From: Acidobacteriota bacterium
GTDB lineage: Bacteria > Acidobacteriota > Terriglobia > Terriglobales > SCQP01
Direction: 5' to 3'
Assembly: GCA_027314025.1 (NCBI GenBank)
Contig: DAHVCP010000075.1
Coordinates: 1 to 64,000, forward strand
Length of the DNA stretch: 64,000 nt
Shown here: positions 35,890 through 43,886 of the stretch, piece after piece
Layout of the letters: each line of letters begins with the position of its first letter
Numbering within the stretch: the stretch's first letter is position 1
Notes under the pieces: generated by a model
What the model saw: the letters and a program-made list of their open reading frames with translations, nothing else
The model's database searches: none
What the model was told of the DNA's origin: nothing
Program-made: the position numbers and the translations under genes

Positions 35890-37212
35890 ATGCCCGCCAC
35901 GTCCGCCTCCTTGGCGCTGGATATTTTGCACGCCCTGCGCGCCGCGGGACATCAGGCGTATTTCGCCGGGGGCTGCGTGCGCGACCAGCTGCTGGGGCGG
36001 GAGGCGGCGGACTATGACGTGGCCACCGACGCCGGGCCGGAGGAGGTGCAGCGGCTCTTCCCGCGCCACACCGCGGTGGGGGCGCAGTTCGGCGTGATCC
36101 TGGTGCAGGGCGAAGGCGGCCGGCATGTGGAGGTGGCGACGTTTCGCGCCGATTTGGGGTATGCGGACGGGCGGCGTCCGGCGGCAGTGCGCTACAGCGC
36201 GGACTGGCGCGAGGACGTGCGGCGGCGGGACTTCACCGTGAACGGGCTGATGCTGGATCCGGTCCGCGGCGAGGTGCTGGACGCGGTCGGCGGGCAGGCG
36301 GATTTGAAGGCCAAGATCCTGCGGGCAATCGGCGATCCGCGGGTGCGGTTTCGCGAGGACCGGCTGCGGCTGCTGCGGGCGGCGCGGTTCGCGGCGCGGC
36401 TGGAGTTCACCTTGGACGCGGCGACGGCCGCGGCCATTCGCGCCGAGGCGGCGGCGCTAACGGTGGTGAGCCCGGAGCGGATCCGCGACGAACTGCTAAA
36501 GATGCTGACCGAGGGGCGGGCGCGGCGGGCCTTCGAGTTGCTGGACGAGCTGGGCCTGCTGGCGGTGGTGCTGCCCGAGGTGGCGGCGATGCACGGCGTG
36601 GAACAGCCGCCGGAGTTCCATCCCGAGGGGGATGTCTGGACGCACACGCTGATGCTGCTGGCGGCGCTGCCGGCGGGGGCCGACCCCGTGCTGGCGCTGG
36701 GGGCGCTGCTGCATGACGTGGGCAAGCCGCCGACCTTCCGGCGTGCTCCGGACCGCATCCGCTTCGACCAGCACGCGGCGGTGGGAGCGGCGATGGCGGA
36801 GGACATTTGCCGGCGGCTGCGGCTGTCGCGCGAAGAGACGCAGGCGGTGGTGGCGCTGGTGGCGCAGCACATGAGGTTCGCCGACGTGGAGCGGATGCGG
36901 ATGAGCACGCTGAAGCGCTTCCTGCGCCAGCCCGGCTTCGCCCGGCATTTGGAACTGCACCGCTTGGATTGCCAGATGAGCCATGGCGATCTGCATCTGT
37001 ACGAGTTCGTGCGCGGGCAACTGGACGCCGCCGGGCCGGAGCAGATGCGGCCGCCGCGGCTGCTGACCGGCGACGACTTGGCGGCGCTGGGCTATCCGCC
37101 CGGGCCGGCCTACCGCGAGATGCTGACGGCGGTGGAAGACGCCCAACTGGAGGGGCGGTTGGTCACCCGCGCCGACGCGCTGGCGTTTCTCCAGCGGCGT
37201 TTTCCGCGCTAG
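35890..37212 (+). CDS. CCA-adding enzyme (tRNA nucleotidyltransferase), HD-containing
   Basis: Class II tRNA nucleotidyltransferase/poly(A) polymerase family protein, 440 aa. The head domain has YFAGGCVRDQLLG, YDVATDAGPEEV with the metal-binding DxD pattern, and RRDFTVNGLMLDP. The neck and body follow (GDPRVRFREDRLRLLRAARFAARL), then an HD domain (GALLHDVGKPPTF, HAAVGAAMAE). The likely role is adding or repairing the CCA end of tRNA; a poly(A) polymerase or A-adding enzyme cannot be excluded. Confidence 0.92.
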   Translation: MPATSASLALDILHALRAAGHQAYFAGGCVRDQLLGREAADYDVATDAGPEEVQRLFPRHTAVGAQFGVILVQGEGGRHVEVATFRADLGYADGRRPAAVRYSADWREDVRRRDFTVNGLMLDPVRGEVLDAVGGQADLKAKILRAIGDPRVRFREDRLRLLRAARFAARLEFTLDAATAAAIRAEAAALTVVSPERIRDELLKMLTEGRARRAFELLDELGLLAVVLPEVAAMHGVEQPPEFHPEGDVWTHTLMLLAALPAGADPVLALGALLHDVGKPPTFRRAPDRIRFDQHAAVGAAMAEDICRRLRLSREETQAVVALVAQHMRFADVERMRMSTLKRFLRQPGFARHLELHRLDCQMSHGDLHLYEFVRGQLDAAGPEQMRPPRLLTGDDLAALGYPPGPAYREMLTAVEDAQLEGRLVTRADALAFLQRRFPR

Positions 37213-37375
37213 CCGCTCACCGGCCGCGGCCGGCTGACATAGGATTGAGATGTCCGTCAGTCACGGTGAGTTGCCTGGCTGGCGGGTCGCGTCACTGAGC
37301 GGCGGGCGGCGCGGGATGGCCCCCGGCGGGGCGGCGGCGGGCGCCCGAGTTCGCGCTTGCGGGCGGCGCAAGAAA

Positions 37376-37471
37376 GAGTGACATTTTGGCTGGCCTGGGG
37401 CGGCGACGGGATGGATAAAGCCTTTGAAATCAGTGCCGCGTTCGTCCCAAAGGCATTGTATTTTGTCACTC
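37376..37471. repeat. Nested inverted repeat, MITE- or RNA-like
   Basis: Outer arms of 8 bp at 37376-37383 and 37464-37471 enclose inner arms of 7 bp at 37420-37426 and 37448-37454. The enclosed DNA is less GC-rich than its surroundings. Confidence 0.5.
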
Positions 37472-37669
37472 GGCGGCGCGGCCGGCAGCGGGACGCCAGC
37501 GGGCCCGAGGGGGCGAGCGGCGCGGCTGCTAGGGCGGACCAGGCGGCGGCTGGACGACTGGGGCGGGCGGGGCAGTGCCGCGCGGAGCGGCGAAAGGGGG
37601 CTCCGCGCGCGGGTTCGCCAGTGTCTCATCGTTAGGGCCTGCCATTGAAGCCAGCGGTTTGTTTTCAGA

Positions 37670-37693
37670 TTCAATAACCCCAGGATTATTGAA
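37670..37693. repeat. AT-rich palindrome, 8-bp perfect arms
   Basis: TTCAATAA and TTATTGAA are separated by 8 nt. It is the only AT-rich hairpin in the spacer. It could be a bidirectional terminator stem or a protein-binding site; no T-tract follows on either strand. Confidence 0.5.
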
Positions 37694-37756
37694 GCAATGA
37701 AACCGGGCGGGGCGGGGGTTGAGGCTGCGCGTGGCGGATCGCGCAGGCCGGGTGCG

Positions 37757-38749
37757 TTACCAGCGCAGGAGGGCGGCGCCGGCGGTATAGCCGGCGCCGA
37801 CGGCGGCGAGCAGGACCAGGGAGCCGGGCCGGATCATTTTCCGCGCGCGGGCGTCGGCCATGCCCAAGGGGATGGTGCCGGCGGTGGTGTTGCCGTACTT
37901 GTCAATGTTGATGAGGACGCGGTCGGCGGGCAGGCCGAGGCGTTCCATGGTGGCGGTGATGATGCGGCGATTGGCCTGATGGGGGATAAGGCAGTCCACA
38001 TCGGCCGGGGTCAGGCCGTTGCGCTCGAGCACCTGGCGGCAGACGTCCTCCATTTTGCGCACGGCGTATTTGAAGACGGTGCCGCCGTCTTGGTGGACGT
38101 AATGCATGCCCTGGGCGACGGTTTCGGCGGTGGCGGGATGGCGGCTGCCGCCGCCGGGCATATACAGGCTGGCACCGCCGGCGCCCTCGATTTGGTGGTG
38201 AAAGTCGAGCAGGCCGGCGGGGTCGCCAGGCTCGGCGGGCTCCAGCAGCACCGCGCCGGCGCCATCGCCGAACAAGACGCAGGTGGCGCGGTCCTTATAG
38301 TCAATGATGCTGGACATGGTGTCGGCGCCGATGACCAGGACGCGGCGATGGGCGCCGCTGGCGATGAACTGGGCGCCGGTGGAGAGGGCGTAGAGGAAGC
38401 CGCTGCAAGCGGCGAGAACATCAAAGCCCCAGCATTTGGCGCCGAGCCGGTCCTGCACCAGGCAGGCGGTCGAGGGAAACAGCATGTCCGGGGTGACGGT
38501 GGCGACCAAAAGGCACTCAACCGCATCCGCGCCCAGGCCGCGCTCGGCCAGGCAGGCGCGGGCTGCTTCCACGGCCATATCACTGGTGGCTTGGCCCGCG
38601 GCCACCAGATGCCGCTCGCGAATGCCGGTGCGGGAGACGATCCACTCGTTGTTGGTTTCGACCATGCGCTCCAGGTCTTGATTGCTCAGCACGCGAGCCG
38701 GGACGTAGGTGCCGACAGCCGTGATTTTGGCGCGCAGGGGGGTGGGCAT
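37757..38749 (-). CDS. fabH: Beta-ketoacyl-ACP synthase III
   Basis: Starts fatty-acid elongation by condensing acetyl-CoA with malonyl-ACP, 330 aa. The catalytic triad is visible: Cys in DVLAACSGFLYAL near residue 115, His in CLIPHQANRRI near 250 and Asn in NIDKYGNTTAGTIP near 280. WIVSRTGIRERH and GDGAGAVLLEP are also typical. The frame runs upstream to about 39100, but the conserved N-terminus begins at MPTPLRAKITAVGTYVP, so 38749 is chosen. It stands alone, without plsX or fabD next to it. Confidence 0.95.
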   Translation of the reverse strand: MPTPLRAKITAVGTYVPARVLSNQDLERMVETNNEWIVSRTGIRERHLVAAGQATSDMAVEAARACLAERGLGADAVECLLVATVTPDMLFPSTACLVQDRLGAKCWGFDVLAACSGFLYALSTGAQFIASGAHRRVLVIGADTMSSIIDYKDRATCVLFGDGAGAVLLEPAEPGDPAGLLDFHHQIEGAGGASLYMPGGGSRHPATAETVAQGMHYVHQDGGTVFKYAVRKMEDVCRQVLERNGLTPADVDCLIPHQANRRIITATMERLGLPADRVLINIDKYGNTTAGTIPLGMADARARKMIRPGSLVLLAAVGAGYTAGAALLRW

Positions 38750-39062
38750 GGCCGAACCACCATCGTACCAGCCACCATGGGGGACGAGGGATGGGGGACG
38801 GGGGACGCGCGCGCGGAAATTCCGCTGGGCGGAGGGCCTTTGGGCATGCCCAGCGCGTTGGGAGGCCGGAACGCTTGGCATGCGGCTATGGTTGGCGCTC
38901 CGCTGGGCGGGGCTTGAATGGCGCCCCGCGCGGGCGTATTGCTGGTGCGCCCGGCGGTAGCTGCCGGGCCGGAGGTGGGCGGGGCGGGCGGGTCGCCACG
39001 GCGCCGATATGGGGGCGGTGCGATTGCGCACAGGCGGCAGGCGGGGGGCGTGCGCGGGCGGC
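38750..39062. other. Intergenic region upstream of GH127, left part
   Basis: GC-rich DNA between fabH and the GH127 promoter. It contains short tandem GGGGGACG-type repeats around 38775-38805 and no supported gene. The promoter and operator for GH127 lie immediately to the right. Confidence 0.55.
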
Positions 39063-39090
39063 TTGACGGCAGGGCCGGGGGAGGTACAAT
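39063..39090 (+). promoter_or_regulatory. Sigma-70-type promoter of the GH127 gene
   Basis: TTGACG (39063-39068), a 16-bp spacer and TACAAT (39085-39090) form a near-consensus promoter, 35 bp before the GH127 start. A LacI-type operator begins 6 bp downstream of the -10. Confidence 0.72.
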
Positions 39091-39095
39091 GCGGG

Positions 39096-39110
39096 TGCAA
39101 GCGCTTTCAA
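39096..39110 (+). promoter_or_regulatory. LacI/CcpA-type operator before GH127
   Basis: The complement of 39096-39110 fits the catabolite-repressor consensus WTGNAANCGNWNNCW at every fixed position, and the core TGCAAGCGCTTTCA (39096-39109) is a near-palindrome. The site overlaps the expected transcription start, so a bound repressor would block transcription. The LacI gene at 41319 is the likely regulator. Confidence 0.78.
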
Positions 39111-39124
39111 TGGAGGGATTCCCG

Positions 39125-41068
39125 ATGCCTGACCGCCGTGCCTTCGTCACTCAACTCGCCGCCGGAGCCGCGCTGCTGCCCGCCGCGCTGCGCAGCCGCG
39201 GCTATGCGCAAGATCCCGTTTTGGATACGATTCCGGGCCGCACCGCCCCCGGCCATCGCGAGTTGGCGCCCTGGCGGCCGGAGCCGTTCCGCAATCATCA
39301 GGTGGCGCTGCGGCCGGGTTTGGTGCTGACGGCCCGGAACCATAACCAGGCCTACCTGCACCTGCTGCCCAACGACCGGCTGGCGCACATGTTCCGCATC
39401 ACCGCCGGGCTGCCTTCGAACGCGGAGCCGCTGGGCGGCTGGGAGGCGCCGAAGGTGGAGCTGCGCGGGCACCTGAGCGGCGGGCATTATCTGTCCGCCT
39501 GCGCGCTGATGTACGCGGCGACGGGAGATGAAAGCCTGAAGCGCAAGGCCTACGGCCTGGTGGATGATTTGGCGGCCTGCCAGAAGGCGCATGGCAACGG
39601 CTACCTGAGCGCGTTTCCGGTCAGCTTTTTCGATCGGCTGCGGGAAGGCAAGCCGGTATGGGCGCCGTTCTACACGCTGCACAAGATTTTGGCCGGGCAT
39701 TTGGACATGTACGTCCACTGCGGCAACGAGCAGGCGCTGAAGACCGCCGAGGGGCTGGCGGGTTGGGTCGGGCGGTGGACGCAGCCGCTCAGCTACGACC
39801 TGATGCAGCGGATTCTGCTGACCGAGTACGGCGGCATGAACGAGGTGATGTACAACCTCTACGCGGTGACCGGCAAGGAAGAGTACGTCGCCATCGCGCG
39901 GCGCTTCGAAACGGCGTCATTTTTTGATCCCCTGCAAGCGCATCGCGACGAGCTGAAAGGCCTGCACGCCAACACGCATATCCCGCAGGTCATCGGCGCA
40001 GCGCGGGGTTATGAGCTGACGCGCGAGCCGCGGTATTACAACATCGCGGATTACTTCTGGCATGAGATTACGGGCGAGCGCGCCTATGCCACCGGTGGCA
40101 CCAGCAACAACGAGTACTGGCAGCACGACCCCGGCCATATGGCGGTGGGGCCCGCCAGCGAGGAATGCTGCTGCGGCTACAACATGCTGAAGCTGACCCG
40201 GCACATCTTCGGCTGGTCGGGCGACCCGGCGGCGATGGATTACTACGAGCGCACCCTGTTCAACAGCCGCCTGGGCACGCAGGAGGAGCATGGGCTGAAG
40301 CAGTATTACGTTGCCCTCCAGCCCGGCTTCTGGCGCACCTTCAACACGCCGTTCAACTCCTTCTGGTGCTGCACCGGCACCGGGATGGAGGAGTTCTCCA
40401 AGATGAACGACACGATCTACTTCCACGACCAAAACGGCGTGTATGTGAATCTGTTCATCGCCTCCGAGCTGAACGCACCAGAGATGAATCTGCGGCTGCG
40501 CCAGGACACCAGCTTCCCGGAGCAGGAGGGCACGGCGCTGACGGTGGTGGCGGCGCCGCAGGAGGAGCTGGCGCTGAACCTGCGGGTGCCGTACTGGGTC
40601 CAGGGCGGCGGGCTCAAGTTGAACGGCCAGCCGCTGCCGGTGTTCGCCAATCCGAGCAGCTACGTCTCCATCCGCCGGCGCTGGCGCGGCGGCGACAAGC
40701 TGGAGATGGAGCTGCCCATGGCGCTGCACGCCGAGACGCTGCACGGCAACCCGGAGCTAGTGGCGATGATGTACGGCCCAGTCTGCCTGGCCGGCGATTT
40801 CGGCGCGGCGGGGATCACGCAAAAGATGCGCTACGGTAACAACGGCCCCTGGGGCGGCCGGCCGCTGCGGGTGCCGACCATCGAGCTCGATCGACCCGAT
40901 CAAACCGACTGGGTCGAGCACGCTGGCGGCGAGCCGCTGCGCTTCCAATTGGCGGGGCAAAGCCAGACGGTGCCGCTGCGGCCGTTCTATCAGGTGCGGG
41001 ACTCGCATTTCGCGGTCTACTGGCCGGCGCATTATAAGCCGCGGCGCTGGCGGGGCCGGCAGGCGTAG
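39125..41068 (+). CDS. GH127 (DUF1680) beta-L-arabinofuranosidase, exported
   Basis: Retaining beta-L-arabinofuranosidase family 127, 647 aa. GGAGGG precedes ATG 39125, and the product opens with a signal of Tat-like type ([20 protein letters not shown]). The (alpha/alpha)6 barrel carries SEECCCGYNMLKLTRH near residue 345 and FWCCTGTGMEEF near 415, supplying the catalytic Glu, the zinc-binding cysteines and the Cys nucleophile described for this family. It would remove beta-linked arabinofuranose from plant glycoproteins or other glycans outside the cytoplasm, feeding the arabinose genes downstream. Confidence 0.92.
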   Translation: MPDRRAFVTQLAAGAALLPAALRSRGYAQDPVLDTIPGRTAPGHRELAPWRPEPFRNHQVALRPGLVLTARNHNQAYLHLLPNDRLAHMFRITAGLPSNAEPLGGWEAPKVELRGHLSGGHYLSACALMYAATGDESLKRKAYGLVDDLAACQKAHGNGYLSAFPVSFFDRLREGKPVWAPFYTLHKILAGHLDMYVHCGNEQALKTAEGLAGWVGRWTQPLSYDLMQRILLTEYGGMNEVMYNLYAVTGKEEYVAIARRFETASFFDPLQAHRDELKGLHANTHIPQVIGAARGYELTREPRYYNIADYFWHEITGERAYATGGTSNNEYWQHDPGHMAVGPASEECCCGYNMLKLTRHIFGWSGDPAAMDYYERTLFNSRLGTQEEHGLKQYYVALQPGFWRTFNTPFNSFWCCTGTGMEEFSKMNDTIYFHDQNGVYVNLFIASELNAPEMNLRLRQDTSFPEQEGTALTVVAAPQEELALNLRVPYWVQGGGLKLNGQPLPVFANPSSYVSIRRRWRGGDKLEMELPMALHAETLHGNPELVAMMYGPVCLAGDFGAAGITQKMRYGNNGPWGGRPLRVPTIELDRPDQTDWVEHAGGEPLRFQLAGQSQTVPLRPFYQVRDSHFAVYWPAHYKPRRWRGRQA

Positions 41069-41318
41069 CGGGCGGGGCGATAAGCGGCGCCACGCGTCGT
41101 TCTCGGCAATTCGGGCCGGGTCGGGTACATCTGGGTACACCTCCCAGCCCTCATTGCCTGCGGCCGGCACTGATTGCCACTCCGCTTCGCTGCGCTTGCC
41201 CGCTCGGGCGGTCTGGTGGTGGGCCGGGCGGGTGCGGCCGGCGCGCGACCGGGCGGCGAGCGGCTTGATAGGCGGCTTGATAGAATGAGCGGCGAATGAT
41301 TCTCCGACGGCGTGCGCA

Positions 41319-42329
41319 GTGACTCTAGCTGAAGTGGCGCGGCGGGCGAAGGTGTCCACGACCACCGTCTCCCGCGTCCTTAATCAATCCGCATTGGTGA
41401 ACCCGGCCACGCGCAAGGCGGTGGAACGGGCGATCCGTGAGCTGAACTTCCATCCCAACCTGCACGCGCGGGTGCTGGCGGCTGGGAAGAGCCGCACGGT
41501 GGGGCTGGTGGTCTCCAACCTGGAGAATCCGTTCTTTCTGGATATCTTCCGGGCGATGGAGAGCGAGGCGCACGAGCACGGCTACGACGTGACGGTGCAG
41601 AACACCGGCTACGACCGGGCGCGGCTGCTGGCGGCGGTGCACCAACTGCTGCAATTCCGCGCGGCGGGGGCGGCGATCATCGTTTCCGAGATGGACCCGG
41701 CGCTGCAAGCCGAGCTGGCGGAGAGCCGCATGCCGACCGTGATCTACGACGTGGGGCAGCCGGGGCCGCACGTGACCAGCATCAAGGTGAACTACGAGCG
41801 CGGGATCCGCAAGGCGGTGGAATATTTGTACGCGCTGGGGCACCGGCGGATGGCCTTCGTGGGGCACCACCCGGGGCTGAAGCCGTTGCAGGGGCGGCGG
41901 GAGGCCTTCCTGGCGACGATGAAGGAATACGACGGGCGGATTCATTACGCGCTGGCGATGGAGGCGGACGACCCGCTGGGAGGCAAGCGGGCGGCGCGGA
42001 GCGTGCTGGCCAGCCGGCCGCAGCCGACGGCGATCCTGTGCGCCAACGACTTCATGGCGCTGGGGGTGCTGGGGGAACTGCGGGAGCAGGGGCTGAAGGT
42101 CCCGGAGGAGATCAGCGTGGTGGGGTACGACAACATCGGGCTGGCGCAGTTCGCGGCGCCGCCGCTGACCACGCTGGATATTCCCCGCGAGGCGATCGGG
42201 CGCATGGCCTTCCACGCGCTGACGGCGGAGCGCAATCCCGCCAAGGCGGCGGCCGCTCCGCCGCGGGAGTGGCTGGTGGAACCCGAACTGGTGGTGCGGG
42301 CCTCGACCGCGCCGCCGCCGGCGCGATAG
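41319..42329 (+). CDS. LacI family transcriptional regulator
   Basis: DNA-binding repressor, 336 aa, GTG start. The helix-turn-helix is at the very N-terminus (TLAEVARRAKVSTTTVSRVLNQ) with the hinge helix NLHARVLAAGKSRTVG (near 48-62). The sugar-binding domain follows (NLENPFFLDIFRAMESEAHEHGYDV, AILCANDFMALGVL, ISVVGYDNIGLAQFAAPPLTT). It sits inside the arabinose locus and two LacI-type operators flank it at 39096 and 43844, so it probably represses the locus until L-arabinose or an arabino-oligosaccharide binds. A repeated GCGGCTTGATAG lies before it (41270-41284), and TAGAAT (41281-41286) is a possible -10. Confidence 0.93.
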   Translation: MTLAEVARRAKVSTTTVSRVLNQSALVNPATRKAVERAIRELNFHPNLHARVLAAGKSRTVGLVVSNLENPFFLDIFRAMESEAHEHGYDVTVQNTGYDRARLLAAVHQLLQFRAAGAAIIVSEMDPALQAELAESRMPTVIYDVGQPGPHVTSIKVNYERGIRKAVEYLYALGHRRMAFVGHHPGLKPLQGRREAFLATMKEYDGRIHYALAMEADDPLGGKRAARSVLASRPQPTAILCANDFMALGVLGELREQGLKVPEEISVVGYDNIGLAQFAAPPLTTLDIPREAIGRMAFHALTAERNPAKAAAAPPREWLVEPELVVRASTAPPPAR

Positions 42330-42408
42330 GCTGCGGGCTGCGGCTCCCGCCGGTGGTGCGGCCGTCCGGTGTTGGGCAGGCGGGCTCTGTCACGCGGCGT
42401 TTTGAGCG

Positions 42409-43098
42409 ATGATGATGGAATGCTGGATGGATGGCGTCTTCTTTTCCGCCGACGGGGAAACCGGGATGTCGCCTGACGGACCGTTGGTCCCCGGGCGCTT
42501 GCGAGGGTTCGGCACCATTCTGGTGGATCCTCCGTGGAGGTTCGCCAATAAAACCGGCAAGATCGCGCCCGAGCACAAGCGGCTGGCACGCTACCAGACG
42601 CTGAGTATGGAAGCGATCAATGCCCTACCGGTCGCAGATTTGGCGGCGCCCGTCTGCCATTTGTACCTTTGGTGTCCGAACGCACTGCTACCCGAGGGCC
42701 TGGCGGCGATGGCGCACTGGGGTTTCCGGTACAAATCGAACATCGTTTGGCACAAGATTCGAAAGGACGGCGGATCGGACGGCAGAGGGGTAGGCTTCTA
42801 TTTCCGCAATGTTACGGAGTTGGTCCTGTTCGGGGTGCGGGGCAAAAACGCGCGAACCCTGGCGCCGGGTCGCCGCCAGGTGAACTACATCTGCAGCAGG
42901 AAGCGCGAGCATTCCCGTAAGCCGGACGAGCAATACGCGATCATCGAGGCCTGCAGCCCAGGGCCCTACCTTGAGTTGTTCGCCCGTGGGGAGCGCAAGG
43001 GCTGGACGTGCTGGGGAGACGAGGCGGATGGTTCCTACCGCCCGAGGTGGCCCACGTACTCAAATCACTCCCAGGCGGCCAGGTCTTTGTTCGAGTGA
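42409..43098 (+). CDS. MT-A70 family adenine-N6 DNA methyltransferase
   Basis: Putative modification enzyme, 229 aa from the first ATG. The catalytic DPPW motif is near residue 42 (TILVDPPWRF), followed by LYLWCPNALLPEG, an IVWHKIRK block, RNVTELVLFGVRG and SPGPYLELFARGERKGW, all typical of MT-A70. It is followed 29 nt later by a BglII/BstYI-like endonuclease, so it is most likely the protecting methylase of a type II restriction-modification system. GC content is clearly lower than in the flanking arabinose genes. Several in-frame ATGs exist; a start near 42466 is possible. Confidence 0.88.
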   Translation: MMMECWMDGVFFSADGETGMSPDGPLVPGRLRGFGTILVDPPWRFANKTGKIAPEHKRLARYQTLSMEAINALPVADLAAPVCHLYLWCPNALLPEGLAAMAHWGFRYKSNIVWHKIRKDGGSDGRGVGFYFRNVTELVLFGVRGKNARTLAPGRRQVNYICSRKREHSRKPDEQYAIIEACSPGPYLELFARGERKGWTCWGDEADGSYRPRWPTYSNHSQAARSLFE

Positions 43099-43115
43099 GT
43101 CCCCGGTTGATGGGC

Positions 43116-43121
43116 TAGAAT
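43116..43121 (+). promoter_or_regulatory. -10-like TAGAAT, 6 nt before endonuclease ATG
   Basis: TAGAAT is followed by TGCCCG and the ATG of the endonuclease gene. A separate leaderless promoter would let the endonuclease be made independently of the methylase. Confidence 0.45.
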
Positions 43122-43127
43122 TGCCCG

Positions 43128-43718
43128 ATGGCTGTGACGCTGTTTCCGCGAGGGATCCGGGGCAGGTTCGAGGTTGCCGAGACTCACCACGCGGCTGCGG
43201 TTCTGCATGAGGATTTTCGCGAGGAGTGGGACGACCTGGTCTCCTTTCTCGACAGTTTCCGGCTAATTCGGTCCCAGGTATTACAACCCGGGGGACGCAA
43301 GTCACCGATCTCAAGGGCTATTGACGGGTTCTTCTATCAGCGTATGTGGCGGGAGCACACGTTTGCGATCGAGGTACGAGCCGACGGCGAAGCCACCCTG
43401 GCGCCGACCCATCACGTGGATTATTTTCGCAACCGCGTGGCGATCGAGACGGAATGGAACAACAAGGACCCCTTCTACGACCGCGACCTGACCACGTTCC
43501 GGCTCCTTTTCGACCTGAATGTCCTTAGCGTCGGCGTGATTGTCACCCGAGCGACCGAGCTGCAGTGCGTTTTCGACGAGCTCGGCCGCGGCGAGTCTTT
43601 CGGGCCTTCCACTACCCACATGGGGAAGCTGCGGCCCAAGCTGAACAATTCCGGCGCGGGCGGGTGCCCGGTCTTAGCCTTCGGAATCCGACGCTCGGCA
43701 TATATAGAGCGCGGATAA
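43128..43718 (+). CDS. BglII/BstYI-like type II restriction endonuclease
   Basis: Probable restriction enzyme, 196 aa, near the length of BstYI-type enzymes. Central sequence VDYFRNRVAIETEWNNKDPFYDRDLTTFRLLFDLNVLSVGVIVTR resembles the catalytic core of the BglII/BstYI family, with acidic residues and ETEWNNKDP as the likely metal-binding site. Known members cut palindromes containing GATC (BglII AGATCT, BstYI RGATCY), so a GATC-core target is likely but not proven. It pairs with the MT-A70 methylase upstream. No integrase or transposase is adjacent. Confidence 0.8.
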   Translation: MAVTLFPRGIRGRFEVAETHHAAAVLHEDFREEWDDLVSFLDSFRLIRSQVLQPGGRKSPISRAIDGFFYQRMWREHTFAIEVRADGEATLAPTHHVDYFRNRVAIETEWNNKDPFYDRDLTTFRLLFDLNVLSVGVIVTRATELQCVFDELGRGESFGPSTTHMGKLRPKLNNSGAGGCPVLAFGIRRSAYIERG

Positions 43719-43805
43719 TCACACCGACCTCCGGGGGCAGGGCCGAGGGTGATCGTGGCCTGCCGGCGGCCGGATGTGCGCCGCCGCACGGGGTGGGGGG
43801 AATGC

Positions 43806-43835
43806 TTGACAGCGGGAGGAGAGCGGGGGTACTTT
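43806..43835 (+). promoter_or_regulatory. Sigma-70-type promoter before the DUF6259-like gene
   Basis: TTGACA (43806-43811), an 18-bp spacer and TACTTT (43830-43835). The -10 is weak (4 of 6). A LacI-type operator begins 9 bp downstream. Confidence 0.6.
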
Positions 43836-43843
43836 GCAGCTTC

Positions 43844-43858
43844 ATGCAAACGCTACCA
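43844..43858 (+). promoter_or_regulatory. LacI/CcpA-type operator before the DUF6259-like gene
   Basis: ATGCAAACGCTACCA fits WTGNAANCGNWNNCW at every fixed position. It sits over the expected transcription start, in the same arrangement as the GH127 operator, and would bring the following arabinose genes under the same repressor. Confidence 0.7.
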
Positions 43859-43886
43859 TTCCGCCCGGGCCGGGCCTGGAGGGACG

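Larger units (their letters stand above)
37213..37756. other. 544-bp gene-free spacer with nested inverted repeats
   Basis: The spacer separates the convergent CCA-adding and fabH genes. No reading frame looks coding. It starts with GC-rich DNA including the palindrome CCGGCCGCGGCCGG, then a lower-GC core. Inverted repeats found: GAGTGACA (37376-37383) with TGTCACTC (37464-37471), inside it GCCTTTG (37420-37426) with CAAAGGC (37448-37454), and further on TTCAATAA (37670-37677) with TTATTGAA (37686-37693). It may hold terminators, a small structured RNA or a relic of a mobile element. Confidence 0.6.
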
